Assembly: GCF_000715495.1 (NCBI RefSeq)
Contig: NZ_JNLX01000067.1
Span: 1-64,000 of the forward strand
Direction: 5' to 3'
From: Hymenobacter sp. IS2118
GTDB taxonomy: Bacteria > Bacteroidota > Bacteroidia > Cytophagales > Hymenobacteraceae
DNA length: 64,000 nt
The notes beneath the pieces are model-generated. The model made no database searches and was not told where the DNA came from. It saw nothing but the letters and a program-made list of their open reading frames with translations. Position numbers and translations under genes: made by a program. Positions 1-9,302 of the stretch are shown one piece after another (the stretch's first letter is position 1; each line of letters opens with the position of its first letter).

Positions 1-2760
1 AAAGCCGCGCGGGTGGCCGCCGCCGCCCGGCCGCCCCGCGCGCCCCGTGGCCCGATGCCCGGCCTGAGCAACCTGCTGGTCATTCTGCGCGACCGGCGCT
101 TTCACCTGTTCGTCGGGTTTGGCCTGCTGCTCGCCAGCCTCTACCTCACCATCGCCTTCACGTCATTCCTGTTCACCGGCCACGCCGACCAGAGCATTGT
201 GGCCGGTTTGGGCAGCACGCCGCTCCGGGAAGCCGGCCAGGAATCGGGCAACTGGCTGGGCCTACTGGGCGCCTGGGCGGCCGAACTCTTTATCTACAAG
301 CTGTTTGGCATCGCCGCGTTTGCGCTGATTCCGGTGGTTTTTTTCCTGGGTTATAAGATTGTGTTCCGCACCGCGACGGGTTCGGTGAGCTACGTGCTGG
401 CGCTCGGGCTGTTTGCTATGGCCTGGCTGAGCGTGCTGATGGGCTACGTGGTGGTGACGCTGGCCACGCCCGGTGCCGACCCCGCCCTGGCGCACCGACT
501 CGACTTTTTGTGCGGCGGGGTAGGTTTTGAAGCCGCTTCCTGGCTCGATAGCCTCATTGGCTGGGGCACGGTGCTGCTGCTGGCTTTCGTGCTGATTTCG
601 TTCGTGGTATTCTTCTTTAATGTCACCAGCATCAACCTGGGCCATTTCCGCCGCTTGGGCGTGGAAGACGATGCCGAGGAAGACGCCGAAATCGAAGCCG
701 AGCTGGCGGCTGAACAAGCCGCCGCCGTGGCGCCGGTAGTGGCTGCCCCGCCGGTGAGAGCCAGGCCGGCCGCGCCGGTACCCGTAGCGGCTCCGGTGGC
801 CATCAGCCCGGCTGCCGACGAGAAGGACGGCCGGGCCGCGCTCCAACTGGATGAGGAGGAACCCGCCGCGCCCGCCATGGAGTTTGAGCCAGCCCCGCGC
901 CTGGGTGCCGGCGTGGCGCTTTCGGTTGCGGCTTCGGAGGTTGCCGCCGTGGCCGCAACTGCGGCAGCCGTGGTGCCGCTCGTGGCGGCCGGGCCGGCTT
1001 TTTCCATCGAAATGCCCACGGCCGACGTGGCCCCGAGTGTGCCCGCGTCGACCATTCCCACGCCGCTTTCCCTGGCCGATTTGGCCGACAGCGACCTGTC
1101 CGCACCTGCTCCAAAGGTTGAGCTGCCGGCCCCTCGCTCGCTGGAAATCACCACGCCCGGCCGCGACGACCTGGACCCCAACGCCGGGGCCGCCATTGCC
1201 GCCGTGGCCGACGAGGACGAGGACGCCGACGCCATGCCCAACGTCAACTACGACCCCACGCTGGACCTCTCGCGCTTCCAGTTCCCCACCCTGGAGCTGC
1301 TCAACGACTACGGCACGCCCAAGGCCCAGGTCACCAAGGAAGAGCTGGAAGCCAACAAGGACCGCATTGTAGAGACGCTGGGCCACTACGGCATCAGCAT
1401 CGCCAGCATCAAGGCCACCATCGGGCCCACGGTCACGCTCTACGAAATCGTGCCCGAGGCCGGCGTACGCATCTCCAAAATCAAGGCTCTGGAGGATGAC
1501 ATTGCTTTGAGTCTGGCCGCCCTGGGCATCCGCATCATCGCGCCCATTCCGGGCAAGGGCACCATCGGTATTGAGGTTCCGAATGCTAAGAAGGAGATGG
1601 TGAGCATCCGCTCGGTGCTGGGCTCGGAGAAGTTTGCTCGCTCGGAAATGGACCTGCCCATCGCCTTTGGGCGCACCATTACCAACGAGGTGTTCGTGGC
1701 CGATTTGGCCAAGATGCCCCACTTGCTCATGGCCGGTGCCACGGGCCAGGGTAAGTCGGTAGGCCTGAATGTGATTCTGGCCTCGCTGCTCTACAAGCGT
1801 CACCCCGCACAGCTCAAATTCGTGCTCGTGGACCCTAAAAAGGTGGAATTGAGCATCTTCAACAAGATTGAGCGCCATTACCTGGCCAAGCTGCCCGACA
1901 CCGACGAGGCCATCATCACCGACACGAAGAAGGTGGTGAACACGCTCAATTCGCTGTGCATGGAGATGGACCGGCGCTACGACCTGCTGAAAGAAGCCGG
2001 CTGTCGCAACCTGAAGGAGTACAACCACAAGTTCATCGAGCGCCGCCTCAACCCCAAGAAAGGCCACCGATTCCTACCCTTCATCGTGCTGGTAATCGAT
2101 GAGTTGGCCGACCTGATGATGACGGCCGGCAAAGAGGTGGAAACGCCCATTGCCCGCCTGGCCCAGCTGGCCCGCGCCATCGGCATTCACCTCATCGTAG
2201 CCACCCAGCGCCCTTCGGTGAACGTGATTACGGGTATTATCAAAGCCAACTTCCCCTGCCGGATTTCCTTCAAGGTGACCAGCAAGATTGACTCGCGGAC
2301 CATTCTGGATACCGGCGGCGCCGACCAGCTCATTGGGCAGGGCGATATGCTGTTCTCGGCCGGCTCGGACCTGATTCGGGTGCAGTGCGCCTTCATCGAC
2401 ACGCCGGAGGTGGACCGCGTGTGCGACTTCATTGGCGAGCAGCAGGGCTATTCCGATGCCTACCTGCTGCCCGAAGTGGCCGGCGCCGACGGCGACGCGG
2501 GCAGCGGCAACGAGGAAATGGACCCCTCCGAGCGCGACTCCATGTTTGAGGACGCGGCCCGCTGCATCGTGCTGCACCAGCAGGGCAGCACCAGCCTGCT
2601 TCAGCGCAAGCTCAAGCTGGGCTACAACCGCGCCGGGCGGCTCATCGACCAGCTCCAGCACGCGGGCATTGTAGGGCCGTTCGAGGGCAGCAAGGCCCGC
2701 GACGTCCTCATTCCCGATGAATATCAGTTGGAACAGCTACTTAACAGCCTGAGCAAATAG
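1..2760 (+). CDS. ftsK: DNA translocase FtsK (5' end may lie outside the window)
   Basis: Membrane-anchored hexameric ATPase that pumps chromosomal DNA through the division septum. Numbered from the GTG at 13 the protein has 915 residues. About four membrane segments occupy residues 25-215, then a long Ala/Pro/acid-rich linker runs to about 410, and the motor follows. Walker A GATGQGKS is at 575-582 and Walker B VIDE at 694-697. A winged-helix gamma domain (LLQRKLKLGYNRAG) lies near the C-terminus. The frame is open to base 1 (K-A-A-R before the GTG), so the true start may be further left. FtsK is normally followed by a LolA-like gene in Bacteroidota, as it is here. Family assignment is firm; the start is not. 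Confidence 0.95.
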   Translation, partial: KAARVAAAARPPRAPRGPMPGLSNLLVILRDRRFHLFVGFGLLLASLYLTIAFTSFLFTGHADQSIVAGLGSTPLREAGQESGNWLGLLGAWAAELFIYKLFGIAAFALIPVVFFLGYKIVFRTATGSVSYVLALGLFAMAWLSVLMGYVVVTLATPGADPALAHRLDFLCGGVGFEAASWLDSLIGWGTVLLLAFVLISFVVFFFNVTSINLGHFRRLGVEDDAEEDAEIEAELAAEQAAAVAPVVAAPPVRARPAAPVPVAAPVAISPAADEKDGRAALQLDEEEPAAPAMEFEPAPRLGAGVALSVAASEVAAVAATAAAVVPLVAAGPAFSIEMPTADVAPSVPASTIPTPLSLADLADSDLSAPAPKVELPAPRSLEITTPGRDDLDPNAGAAIAAVADEDEDADAMPNVNYDPTLDLSRFQFPTLELLNDYGTPKAQVTKEELEANKDRIVETLGHYGISIASIKATIGPTVTLYEIVPEAGVRISKIKALEDDIALSLAALGIRIIAPIPGKGTIGIEVPNAKKEMVSIRSVLGSEKFARSEMDLPIAFGRTITNEVFVADLAKMPHLLMAGATGQGKSVGLNVILASLLYKRHPAQLKFVLVDPKKVELSIFNKIERHYLAKLPDTDEAIITDTKKVVNTLNSLCMEMDRRYDLLKEAGCRNLKEYNHKFIERRLNPKKGHRFLPFIVLVIDELADLMMTAGKEVETPIARLAQLARAIGIHLIVATQRPSVNVITGIIKANFPCRISFKVTSKIDSRTILDTGGADQLIGQGDMLFSAGSDLIRVQCAFIDTPEVDRVCDFIGEQQGYSDAYLLPEVAGADGDAGSGNEEMDPSERDSMFEDAARCIVLHQQGSTSLLQRKLKLGYNRAGRLIDQLQHAGIVGPFEGSKARDVLIPDEYQLEQLLNSLSK

Positions 2761-2960
2761 CCGTTATCGTTGGCTGCCTTAGCTAATCACAGTAGGTTAG
2801 ATGCCTCCTATGCTGGGCCTTACTGCTGCTAAAAACCGGAAGGCTAATTATTTTTCTTCTAATTGGCCCTCTGGTAGCACTTTGGCCGGTCGTTTGTTAA
2901 CCCAAAACCGTATTAGGCCATCAGAGCTCTTTTCGGGGCTCTCCGCTCTTCCCTCTTAAA

Positions 2961-3605
2961 ATGAAAAAATCACTTTCCCTGCTGTTCCTCGCGGCCACGC
3001 TGGCATTGCCCGCCGCCGCCCAGCAAGACCCCAAAGCTGGCAAAATACTTGACCAGATGAGCGATAAGTACCAGTCGTTGAAGGCGTTCCAAGCTAATTT
3101 TACGCAGACGCTGGAGAACCCTTCGGCTAAGGTGAAGCAGAATATCAGCGGTGATATTTTGGTGAGTGGCCAGAAATTCCGGCTGAAAATCAGCGGCCAG
3201 GAAGTCATCAACGATGGCAAAACCACCTGGACCTATCTCAAGAATGAGAACGAAGTAAACATCTCCGATTCGGACCCGGAATCGCAGGAAATGTCTCCTT
3301 CCCAGATTTATACCATGTACAAAAAGGGGTACAAGTACACCTACGTGCAGCAGGTGCAGGAAGCTGGCGAAGCCATCGACATCATTGAGCTGTCGCCCGA
3401 AAACCGTCAGAATGACGTGTTTAAAGTGCGGTTGAAGGTGCGCAAAAAGGATGCTTCGGTGAAAAGCTGGCAGATGTTCAAAAAGAACGGCAACCAGTAC
3501 ACCTTTGCTATCAAGAAATTCCAGCCCAACCCGCCCGTTGATGCCAGTACGTTTGCCTTCGACAAGGCCAAGTACAAAGGCGTGAAAGTGGTGGACCTGC
3601 GGTAA
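2961..3605 (+). CDS. lolA: LolA-like outer-membrane lipoprotein carrier protein
   Basis: Periplasmic carrier that moves lipoproteins from the inner to the outer membrane. The 214-residue product starts with a signal peptide (MKKSLSLLFLAATLALPAAA, cleavage near AAA-QQ). The rest has the LolA pattern: an amphipathic first helix containing ILDQMSDKYQSLKAFQANFTQ, then alternating beta strands including QNISGDILVSGQKFRL. It lies 200 bases after ftsK with no gene between, a pairing common in Bacteroidota. A hairpin with a T run follows at 3656. The symbol is by family; Bacteroidota often carry several LolA-like proteins, so the exact cargo is unknown. Confidence 0.85.
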   Translation: MKKSLSLLFLAATLALPAAAQQDPKAGKILDQMSDKYQSLKAFQANFTQTLENPSAKVKQNISGDILVSGQKFRLKISGQEVINDGKTTWTYLKNENEVNISDSDPESQEMSPSQIYTMYKKGYKYTYVQQVQEAGEAIDIIELSPENRQNDVFKVRLKVRKKDASVKSWQMFKKNGNQYTFAIKKFQPNPPVDASTFAFDKAKYKGVKVVDLR

Positions 3606-3655
3606 TCAATTAGTTATAAGTTTGTAGTTATCGGTTGTTAGGCCGATTGATACTG

Positions 3656-3690
3656 CGGTCCGCTTCGACAGAGGCGGACCGTTTTTATTT
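3656..3690 (+). terminator. Rho-independent terminator after the lolA-like gene
   Basis: The stem CGGTCCGCTT pairs with AGGCGGACCG (one G-T pair) around a short loop, and a T-rich run follows directly. It sits 50 bases past the lolA stop. Sequences on both sides (3609-3640 and 3715-3745) carry partly complementary TTAGTTGT-type repeats. Confidence 0.75.
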
Positions 3691-3752
3691 GCGCGGTAGC
3701 CAGTTTTACCGCCGACAACGGACAACCAACAACTAACAACTAATTTGCAGCC

Positions 3753-5051
3753 ATGCGCGAGGACTTCTACCACTACGTCTGGCAGCACCAGTACTTCGAC
3801 AAAACCGACCTGCGCACCGCTGCCGGCGAGGAAATCCAGGTATTGCGCCCCGGCCACCGCAACGCTGATGCCGGGCCCGACTTCCTGAATGCCCGCCTGC
3901 GCGTGGGCGAAGTGGAGTGGAACGGCGCCGTGGAAATCCATTTGCGCGCGTCCGACTGGGCCCGGCACCAGCACCAAACCGACCCCAAGTACGACCAGGT
4001 AATCCTGCACGTAGTGGGCCAGCACGATGCCGACGTGGCCCGCACCAACGGTAGCCTGATTCCGGCGCTGGCCTTGCAGCCGCGCCTGCTGCCCGAGCTG
4101 CTGGCCCGCTACGAGGCTTTGGTAGAGGCGCCGGCCGCCGCCCCGCTGCCCTGCGCCCCGCTCCTGAATCGGGTGCCCGAAATCACGAAGACCATGATGA
4201 CCGAGCGCGCCCTACTGGAGCGGGTAGAGCGCAAGGCCGACGCGGTGATGGCACTGCACCAGCACCTCGGGCAAGACTGGGAAGCTACGGCCTACCACGC
4301 CCTGATGGCGGCCTTTGGCTTTCAAAAGAACAGCGAGCCCCTGGCCCGCCTGGCCAAAGCCGTGCCGCTGGCCGTGCTGCGTCGCCATCGGCACGACCAG
4401 CGCCAGCTGGAAGCGTTACTCTTCGGGCAGGCCGGATTTTTGGTTGATAATGAGGAAACCAGCGGCGATGACTACATCCAGGACTTGAAGCGCGAGCATG
4501 CGTTTCTGAGCCACAAATACAACTTGGAGGCCACGGCGTTGCGGGTGCACGAGTGGAACTACCTGCGGCTGCGGCCGGCTAATTTTCCGCCGGTGCGACT
4601 GGGGCAGCTGGCGGGCTTGTTGCACGCACGGCCGGCGCTGTTCGACGCCCTGCTCACGGCGCAGCATGTGGGCGCACTCACGGAGTTTTTTCGGGCGCCG
4701 GTGCCGCCTTACTGGCGCACGCACTACCGGCCCGGCCGGCCAGGCAAGGTCCCGGCGCTCGGCAAAAGCAGTACCGACCTTCTCATCACTAACGTGGTGG
4801 TGCCTTTGCGTGTGGCCTATGCACGCCACGTGGGCCAACCAGAGCTGGTGGAAAGCAGCGTGGCCCTGCTCACCGAGTTGCCGGCCGAACATAACCAGTT
4901 TACAGACGTGTACGAGGCCCTGGGCTTTACTCACCGCTCAGCGGCCGACTCGCAGGGCTTGCTGGCCCTGCACAAGAATTACTGCGCGCCCCGCCGCTGC
5001 CTGCATTGCGTCATCGGCAGCCGCCTGGTGCAGCATCCACGAGCAGTTTAA
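3753..5051 (+). CDS. DUF2851 family protein
   Basis: Conserved protein of unknown function, typical of Bacteroidota, 432 residues. The N-terminal stretch (MREDFYHYVWQHQYFD, then LRPGHRNADAGPDFLNARL and GAVEIHLRASDW) is the recognised family signature. The C-terminus has a CxxC (RRCLHC) after a His/Tyr-rich segment, which could bind metal. No signal peptide or membrane segment is visible, so a cytosolic location is inferred. The stop overlaps the next start as TAATG, indicating translational coupling to the membrane protein that follows. The biochemical role is not known. Confidence 0.85.
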   Translation: MREDFYHYVWQHQYFDKTDLRTAAGEEIQVLRPGHRNADAGPDFLNARLRVGEVEWNGAVEIHLRASDWARHQHQTDPKYDQVILHVVGQHDADVARTNGSLIPALALQPRLLPELLARYEALVEAPAAAPLPCAPLLNRVPEITKTMMTERALLERVERKADAVMALHQHLGQDWEATAYHALMAAFGFQKNSEPLARLAKAVPLAVLRRHRHDQRQLEALLFGQAGFLVDNEETSGDDYIQDLKREHAFLSHKYNLEATALRVHEWNYLRLRPANFPPVRLGQLAGLLHARPALFDALLTAQHVGALTEFFRAPVPPYWRTHYRPGRPGKVPALGKSSTDLLITNVVVPLRVAYARHVGQPELVESSVALLTELPAEHNQFTDVYEALGFTHRSAADSQGLLALHKNYCAPRRCLHCVIGSRLVQHPRAV

Positions 5052-6391
5052 TGAGAATATTACTAGCGATTTTGCTTAATATGGGGCTGTTGGCCGTGCT
5101 GTTGCCGTGGCTACGGCGGCAGTGGTGTTGGGCAGACCAGCGGTGGTGGCGACTCGCGTTGGTGGGCGGCCTGGGCCTGCGCCTGGGGCTCGGGGTAGCC
5201 CGCAGCTGGACGCCCCAGCTGGATTCTGCCTTCATGAGCAACCTGAGCAAGCAGATAACGGCCCAGCTGTGGGCCGCGCCCGCCAACGCGTTCAACACCC
5301 TCACCCAGGCCGTCACCGTCATTCGCATCCAGAACGAAGCCGGGGCCGACTACCAGGCCGTGTATCAGGGCCTGTCCAATACCTGGTTTCTGGTGAAGCT
5401 GCTGGCACTGCTGAATTTTGGGTCCTTGGGCATCGGCGCTATCAATGGTTTCTACCTCAGCTTGTTCGCCTTTGTGGGGTGCTGGCAGCTGGTGCGCCGG
5501 TTGGCGGAGGTGTTTCCCGGTACGCCGGCGGGCGCGGGCGTGGTGGCTTTCCTGCTGTGGCCTTCGGTTTGGTACTGGTCCACTGGCATCAGCAAAGAAG
5601 CCATGTTGCTGGGCAGTGGCGCCTGGCTCACGGCCCAGGTTGTGGGTAAGCTGTACGGAAAAGGCCGTTCTGGCACAATGCCTTTGGGCCAGCAGCTGCG
5701 TTGGTTGCTGGGCAGCAGCGCACTAGCGTTTTTGCACTTCAAGATGCGGTATTTCTTTGCCATGCCGCTCCTCGGGGTGCTCGTGGCGGTGGCGCTGCTG
5801 GCTGGCTTGAAACAGATAAAGGTGGTACGGGCGCGCTGGGCGCAGGTGGCCGTGCTGGCGGTGCTGCTGGCTGGTGGCGTCTGGCTTGCCCCAATGCTTA
5901 GTCGCGGTTTCACGGCCAATAAGTTTACCAGTCAGGTTATTAAGGTGTACACCTTCGAAGCCTACCATTCGGCCGGGAAACCTCACTTTGAGTACCCGGC
6001 CCTGCGGCCAACTATCGAGAGCTTCGCCGCGCACGCGCCCCTGGCGGTAGCCAACGCGCTGACCCGGCCCTGGCTGGGCGAATCGCGCTTGCCCATGTAC
6101 ATCGTCGCGGGCCTCGAAAACGCGTTTATGCTGGGGCTAGTGGTTCTGGCCGCTGTTGCCGTGGGGCGGGGGCGGGCCGGCCACCTGCCGTTTGAGCTGG
6201 GCCTGGGTTTGGCTATTTTCTGCATGACGCTTGCCTTTTTGATAGGGCTCACCACTCCTAACCTGGGTTCGTTGAACCGTTATCGAAGCGAGCTGATGCC
6301 TTTTCTGGTGCTGCTGCTGCTCCAGAATGACTATGCCGCCGCCTTGCTGCGCCGCGTGGGTTTGGGCGCCCCGGTTAAAGACGAATTGTAA
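5051..6391 (+). CDS. Polytopic membrane protein of unknown function
   Basis: A 446-residue hydrophobic protein with about ten predicted membrane segments. The ATG at 5051 is chosen because it overlaps the DUF2851 stop as TAATG and opens straight into a hydrophobic helix (MRILLAILLNMGLLAVL). An upstream in-frame start at 5006 would add 15 polar residues from the overlap. Loops contain WYWSTGISKEA and LGSLNRYRSELMPF, which recall EpsG/O-antigen or glycosyltransferase-like membrane proteins, but no catalytic motif is clear. The next gene is an acyltransferase of the PglD type, so a surface-polysaccharide role is possible but only an inference. Confidence 0.75.
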   Translation: MRILLAILLNMGLLAVLLPWLRRQWCWADQRWWRLALVGGLGLRLGLGVARSWTPQLDSAFMSNLSKQITAQLWAAPANAFNTLTQAVTVIRIQNEAGADYQAVYQGLSNTWFLVKLLALLNFGSLGIGAINGFYLSLFAFVGCWQLVRRLAEVFPGTPAGAGVVAFLLWPSVWYWSTGISKEAMLLGSGAWLTAQVVGKLYGKGRSGTMPLGQQLRWLLGSSALAFLHFKMRYFFAMPLLGVLVAVALLAGLKQIKVVRARWAQVAVLAVLLAGGVWLAPMLSRGFTANKFTSQVIKVYTFEAYHSAGKPHFEYPALRPTIESFAAHAPLAVANALTRPWLGESRLPMYIVAGLENAFMLGLVVLAAVAVGRGRAGHLPFELGLGLAIFCMTLAFLIGLTTPNLGSLNRYRSELMPFLVLLLLQNDYAAALLRRVGLGAPVKDEL

Positions 6392-6419
6392 GCCTTGCGC
6401 TGCCAGTGGCGTAACTTTG
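6386..6419 (+). promoter_or_regulatory. Bacteroidota-type promoter for the PglD-like gene
   Basis: TTG at 6386-6388 and TAACTTTG at 6412-6419 are separated by 23 bases, fitting the Bacteroidota -33/-7 consensus TTG...TAnnTTTG. It begins inside the last codons of the membrane protein gene and would place transcription about 65 bases before the ATG at 6488. Confidence 0.6.
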
Positions 6420-6487
6420 CCGTCCGTTCCACCGCCGTTGGGGCCATTATGCCCCGAGCGCGAACGCTCAACTGAATACCGCCTTTT

Positions 6488-7120
6488 ATGGAAAATCCCG
6501 TTATTATTCTTGGTGCCCAAACCGTTGGTACGGCCGTGCTCGATGCTTTTTTGTCCAACGAAATAGTCGTGTATTGCCTGCTCGACGATGACAAGGCCCT
6601 GCAAGGGACGGAGTTGCTCGACGTGCCCGTGATGGGCAACACCGACGACGGCGAGATGCTGAAACTGCTCGGAAAGAAATGCGAGGTATTTGTGGCCACC
6701 GAAGACACCGCCAGCCGCCGCAGCCTCACCCAAATGCTGCGCACCGAATACGAAGCCGTGCCCGTCAATGCCATTCATCAGCGCGCCAGCGTGGCGCCGC
6801 ACGCTACCTTGGGCCACGGCAACTACGTGGGGCCCAATGCGGTAGTGGCCGCCACTGCCACGCTAGGCGATGGCTGCATGATAGGTGCCAATGCCGTGGT
6901 AGAAGCCCGGACGAGCGTCGGTAACTTCGCGCAGCTGGGCAGTGGTGCTTTGCTCGGGGCCGATGTGCAGGTAGGCGAGCTGGCCTTTATCGGCGCGGGC
7001 GCGGTGGTGGTGGCCGGCGTGAAAATCGGCGACAAAGCCCGGGTTGGTGCGGGCTCGGTGGTAGTGGCCGACGTGCCCAACGGCCAGACTGTATTTGGCA
7101 ATCCGGCCGTGAAAGTATGA
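6488..7120 (+). CDS. PglD/NeuD-family sugar O-/N-acyltransferase
   Basis: Acyl-CoA-dependent acetyltransferase acting on an amino- or nucleotide sugar. The 210-residue product has an N-terminal Rossmann-like domain (ENPVIILGAQTVGTAVLDAF, residues 2-80). A left-handed beta-helix of hexapeptide repeats follows (VAPHATLGHGNYVGPNAVV through IGDKARVGAGSVVV). This two-domain layout matches PglD/NeuD-type enzymes. The likely catalytic His is in the VAPHA turn. A Bacteroidota promoter lies at 6386. No complete glycan cluster surrounds it, so the natural sugar substrate cannot be named. Confidence 0.85.
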   Translation: MENPVIILGAQTVGTAVLDAFLSNEIVVYCLLDDDKALQGTELLDVPVMGNTDDGEMLKLLGKKCEVFVATEDTASRRSLTQMLRTEYEAVPVNAIHQRASVAPHATLGHGNYVGPNAVVAATATLGDGCMIGANAVVEARTSVGNFAQLGSGALLGADVQVGELAFIGAGAVVVAGVKIGDKARVGAGSVVVADVPNGQTVFGNPAVKV

Positions 7121-7124
7121 TTTT

Positions 7125-7219
7125 TAGCTGTTAGCTCAAAGCTGTTAGCTGTTAGCTTTTGTTCAATGGGAACAAGGTCCAGCATCAGCTAATAGCTAAC
7201 GGCTAGTAGCTAACAGCTG
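7125..7219. repeat. AGCTGTTAGC/AGCTAATAGC inverted repeat cluster
   Basis: The left side carries three copies of TTAGCTGTTAGC-like units. The right side carries their complements (AGCTAATAGCTAACGG, TAGCTAACAGCT), so the region can fold into a long imperfect hairpin. The right side ends five bases before the trhO ATG. Other members lie at 11825, 12503, 19417, 20068 and 28650. Confidence 0.7.
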
Positions 7220-7224
7220 AAAAA

Positions 7225-8181
7225 ATGTATCAGGTTCTGCTTTATTACTGCTACGCGCCCATCGAAAACCCGGAGCAATTCCGGGACGCGCACCACCGCT
7301 TGTGCCTGGAGCTGGAGTTGCGCGGGCGCATCATCGTGGCTGCCGAGGGGCTGAACGGCACCGTGTCGGGCACCGTCGAAAACTGCGCCCGCTACATGGC
7401 CGCCGTGCAGGCCGACCCGCGTTTTGCCGCCCTGGAATTTAAGGTTGACAACGTGCCGGCGCACACCTTCCAGAAGCTTCACGTGCGGGTGAAGCCCGAA
7501 ATTGTGCACAGCAGCCTGCGTCACGTGCGCCCGCACGAGAAAACCGGGCAGCACCTGTCGCCCCAGGAGTTCAAGGCTCTGAAAGACCGCGACGATGTGG
7601 TGGTGGTGGACGTGCGCTCGGATTACGAGTACAACCTCGGCCGCTTCAAAAACGCGGTTACGCTGGACATGGAGAACTTCCGGGACTTTCCCGAGCGGCT
7701 GGAGCGGCTGAAGGAGTTCAAGGACAAGAAAATTCTGACCTACTGCACCGGTGGGGTGAAGTGTGAAAAGGCCAGCGCCTTCCTATTAGAGCAGGGTTTC
7801 GAGAACGTCTACCAGCTGCACGGCGGCATCATTAAATACGGCATCGAGGCCGGGGGCGAGGACTTTGATGGCCAGTGCTACGTTTTCGACAACCGCGTGG
7901 CCGTGGACGTGAACTCCGTGAACCCCACGGTGATTTCGCGCTGCCAGCACTGCCAGCAGCCCAGCAATCGGCTCGTGAACTGCGCCAATCCGCATTGCAA
8001 CGCCCACCTGCCGCTCTGCGAAGCCTGCGGCGAACAGTTGGAGGGCGCCTGCTCGACGGCCTGCGCCGCCCACCCCGACAAGCGCGCCTACGACGGTACC
8101 GGCGCGTACCCCAAACTCAGCAACCATTACAATCCCGCGCAGGGACTGGCCTCTTACGGGCAATTAAAAATTAAAAGTTGA
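7225..8181 (+). CDS. trhO: tRNA uridine(34) hydroxylase TrhO (YceA, rhodanese family)
   Basis: Oxygen-dependent enzyme that makes 5-hydroxyuridine at the wobble position of tRNA. The 318-residue product has the N-terminal UPF0176 ferredoxin-like domain (residues 1-95). A rhodanese domain follows with the active-site loop YCTGGVKCEKA near residue 173. A C-terminal Cys-rich segment has paired cysteines (CQHC, CANPHC, CEACG, CSTAC) that probably bind zinc. This three-part order is that of YceA/TrhO. The start ATG lies just after the AGC-type repeat. Confidence 0.9.
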   Translation: MYQVLLYYCYAPIENPEQFRDAHHRLCLELELRGRIIVAAEGLNGTVSGTVENCARYMAAVQADPRFAALEFKVDNVPAHTFQKLHVRVKPEIVHSSLRHVRPHEKTGQHLSPQEFKALKDRDDVVVVDVRSDYEYNLGRFKNAVTLDMENFRDFPERLERLKEFKDKKILTYCTGGVKCEKASAFLLEQGFENVYQLHGGIIKYGIEAGGEDFDGQCYVFDNRVAVDVNSVNPTVISRCQHCQQPSNRLVNCANPHCNAHLPLCEACGEQLEGACSTACAAHPDKRAYDGTGAYPKLSNHYNPAQGLASYGQLKIKS

Positions 8182-8280
8182 GAATTAAAAATGGGTTGGC
8201 CGACAAAGCTTTATCCATTTTTCATATGTTCCGGCTTTTCGCTGAATTTTTAATTTTTAATTCATGATTTTTAATTCAAC
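8162..8280. repeat. AT-rich AATTAAAAAT inverted repeat
   Basis: The left side has CAATTAAAAATTAAAAG and GAATTAAAAATGG; the right side has the complements TTTTTAATTTTTAATTC and GATTTTTAATTC. The repeat overlaps the last codons of trhO and ends four bases before the next ATG. Related elements occur at 53909-54100 and 59571-59645. Confidence 0.65.
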
Positions 8281-8283
8281 CAC

Positions 8284-9156
8284 ATGTCGATACCTTCCTC
8301 CGAGCTCATTCTGAATCCCGACGGCACCATTTACCACCTCAACCTGCTGCCCGACCATATTTCCGATACCATTCTTACCGTGGGCGACCCCGCGCGGGTG
8401 GCGCAGGTAAGCCGGCATTTCGATTCGGTAGAGTTCGAAACCACGCACCGTGAGTTCGTGACGCACGTGGGGTATTTCCGCGGCAAGCGCCTCACGGTGC
8501 TGAGTACCGGCATGGGCACCGACAACATCGACATTGTGATGAACGAGCTCGACGCGCTGGTCAACATCGATTTCATGTCGCGCACGGTGCGTCCGGTGGA
8601 GGAGCGGCTGAATTTGCGCATCATTCGGCTGGGTACCAGCGGCAGCCTGCAGCCCGACGTGCCCATTGGCGCCATGCTGGCTACCGAGCACGCCGTGGGT
8701 CTGGATAGCCTCATGCAGTTCTACCCGCTGGTGGAAACCGGCCTCGAAACCGAAATTGCCATCGGGCTGCAACAAGCGCTCGGGCTCAATTTTGTGCCTT
8801 ACGTGGTGCGGGGCTCCGATTTGCTGCGCGAACAGCTGGGCGCCGGCCTGGTGATGGGCAACACGCTCACCTGCCCCGGTTTTTACGGGCCGCAGGGCCG
8901 CGTTTTGCGCCTCGACTTGCGGCAGCCGGCCTACATTTCTCAGCTGCAAAAATTCCGGCACACCAGCGCCGAGGGAGAATTCCGTCTGGACAACTTCGAA
9001 ATGGAAACGGCGGGCTACTATTCGCTGGGCCGTTTGTTGGGGCACGAAATGCTTTCGCTGAATGCCATCGTGGCCAACCGGGCTACGGGCGAATTCGCGG
9101 AAAATGCCGCCGCCGTGGTCGATGCCATGATTGAGCGCACGCTTTTGCTGCTTTAG
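8284..9156 (+). CDS. Nucleoside phosphorylase (uridine phosphorylase-like)
   Basis: Phosphorolysis of a nucleoside to base plus ribose-1-phosphate in nucleotide salvage. The 290-residue protein has the PNP/UDP family features TVGDPARV (residues 33-40), the phosphate/ribose loop STGMGTDNIDIV, LGTSGSLQ, and the base-binding METAGYYSLG near residue 240. Length and motifs fit the NP-I family. Base preference cannot be read with certainty; uridine is the usual annotation for Bacteroidota homologues. Confidence 0.85.
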   Translation: MSIPSSELILNPDGTIYHLNLLPDHISDTILTVGDPARVAQVSRHFDSVEFETTHREFVTHVGYFRGKRLTVLSTGMGTDNIDIVMNELDALVNIDFMSRTVRPVEERLNLRIIRLGTSGSLQPDVPIGAMLATEHAVGLDSLMQFYPLVETGLETEIAIGLQQALGLNFVPYVVRGSDLLREQLGAGLVMGNTLTCPGFYGPQGRVLRLDLRQPAYISQLQKFRHTSAEGEFRLDNFEMETAGYYSLGRLLGHEMLSLNAIVANRATGEFAENAAAVVDAMIERTLLLL

Positions 9157-9178
9157 GAAGTCGGGCAAAAGGAATTTG

Positions 9179-9259
9179 GTCATGCCGAATGCAGGCGAGG
9201 CACTTCGCTCGCACCGTTCAATAGTGCGAGCGAGATGCCTCGCCTGCCTTCGGCATGAC
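9179..9259. repeat. GTCATGCCGAA palindromic repeat
   Basis: Arms 9179-9214 and 9224-9259 pair over 36 positions with three mismatches around a nine-base loop. The outer ends are GTCATGCCGAA / TTCGGCATGAC. The element lies between the phosphorylase and a convergent minus-strand gene. It belongs to a dispersed family with copies at 11673, 18819, 26075 and 34470. Confidence 0.8.
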
Positions 9260-9302
9260 GGCCCGGAAACCACGATTCCTTGGGTGATTTCCTATTGGCA
9301 AA

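Noticed and set aside
262..2067. A 601-residue open frame on the minus strand opposite ftsK
   Set aside because: Low-complexity His/Gly/Arg-rich product without any family feature; it mirrors the third-position GC bias of ftsK.
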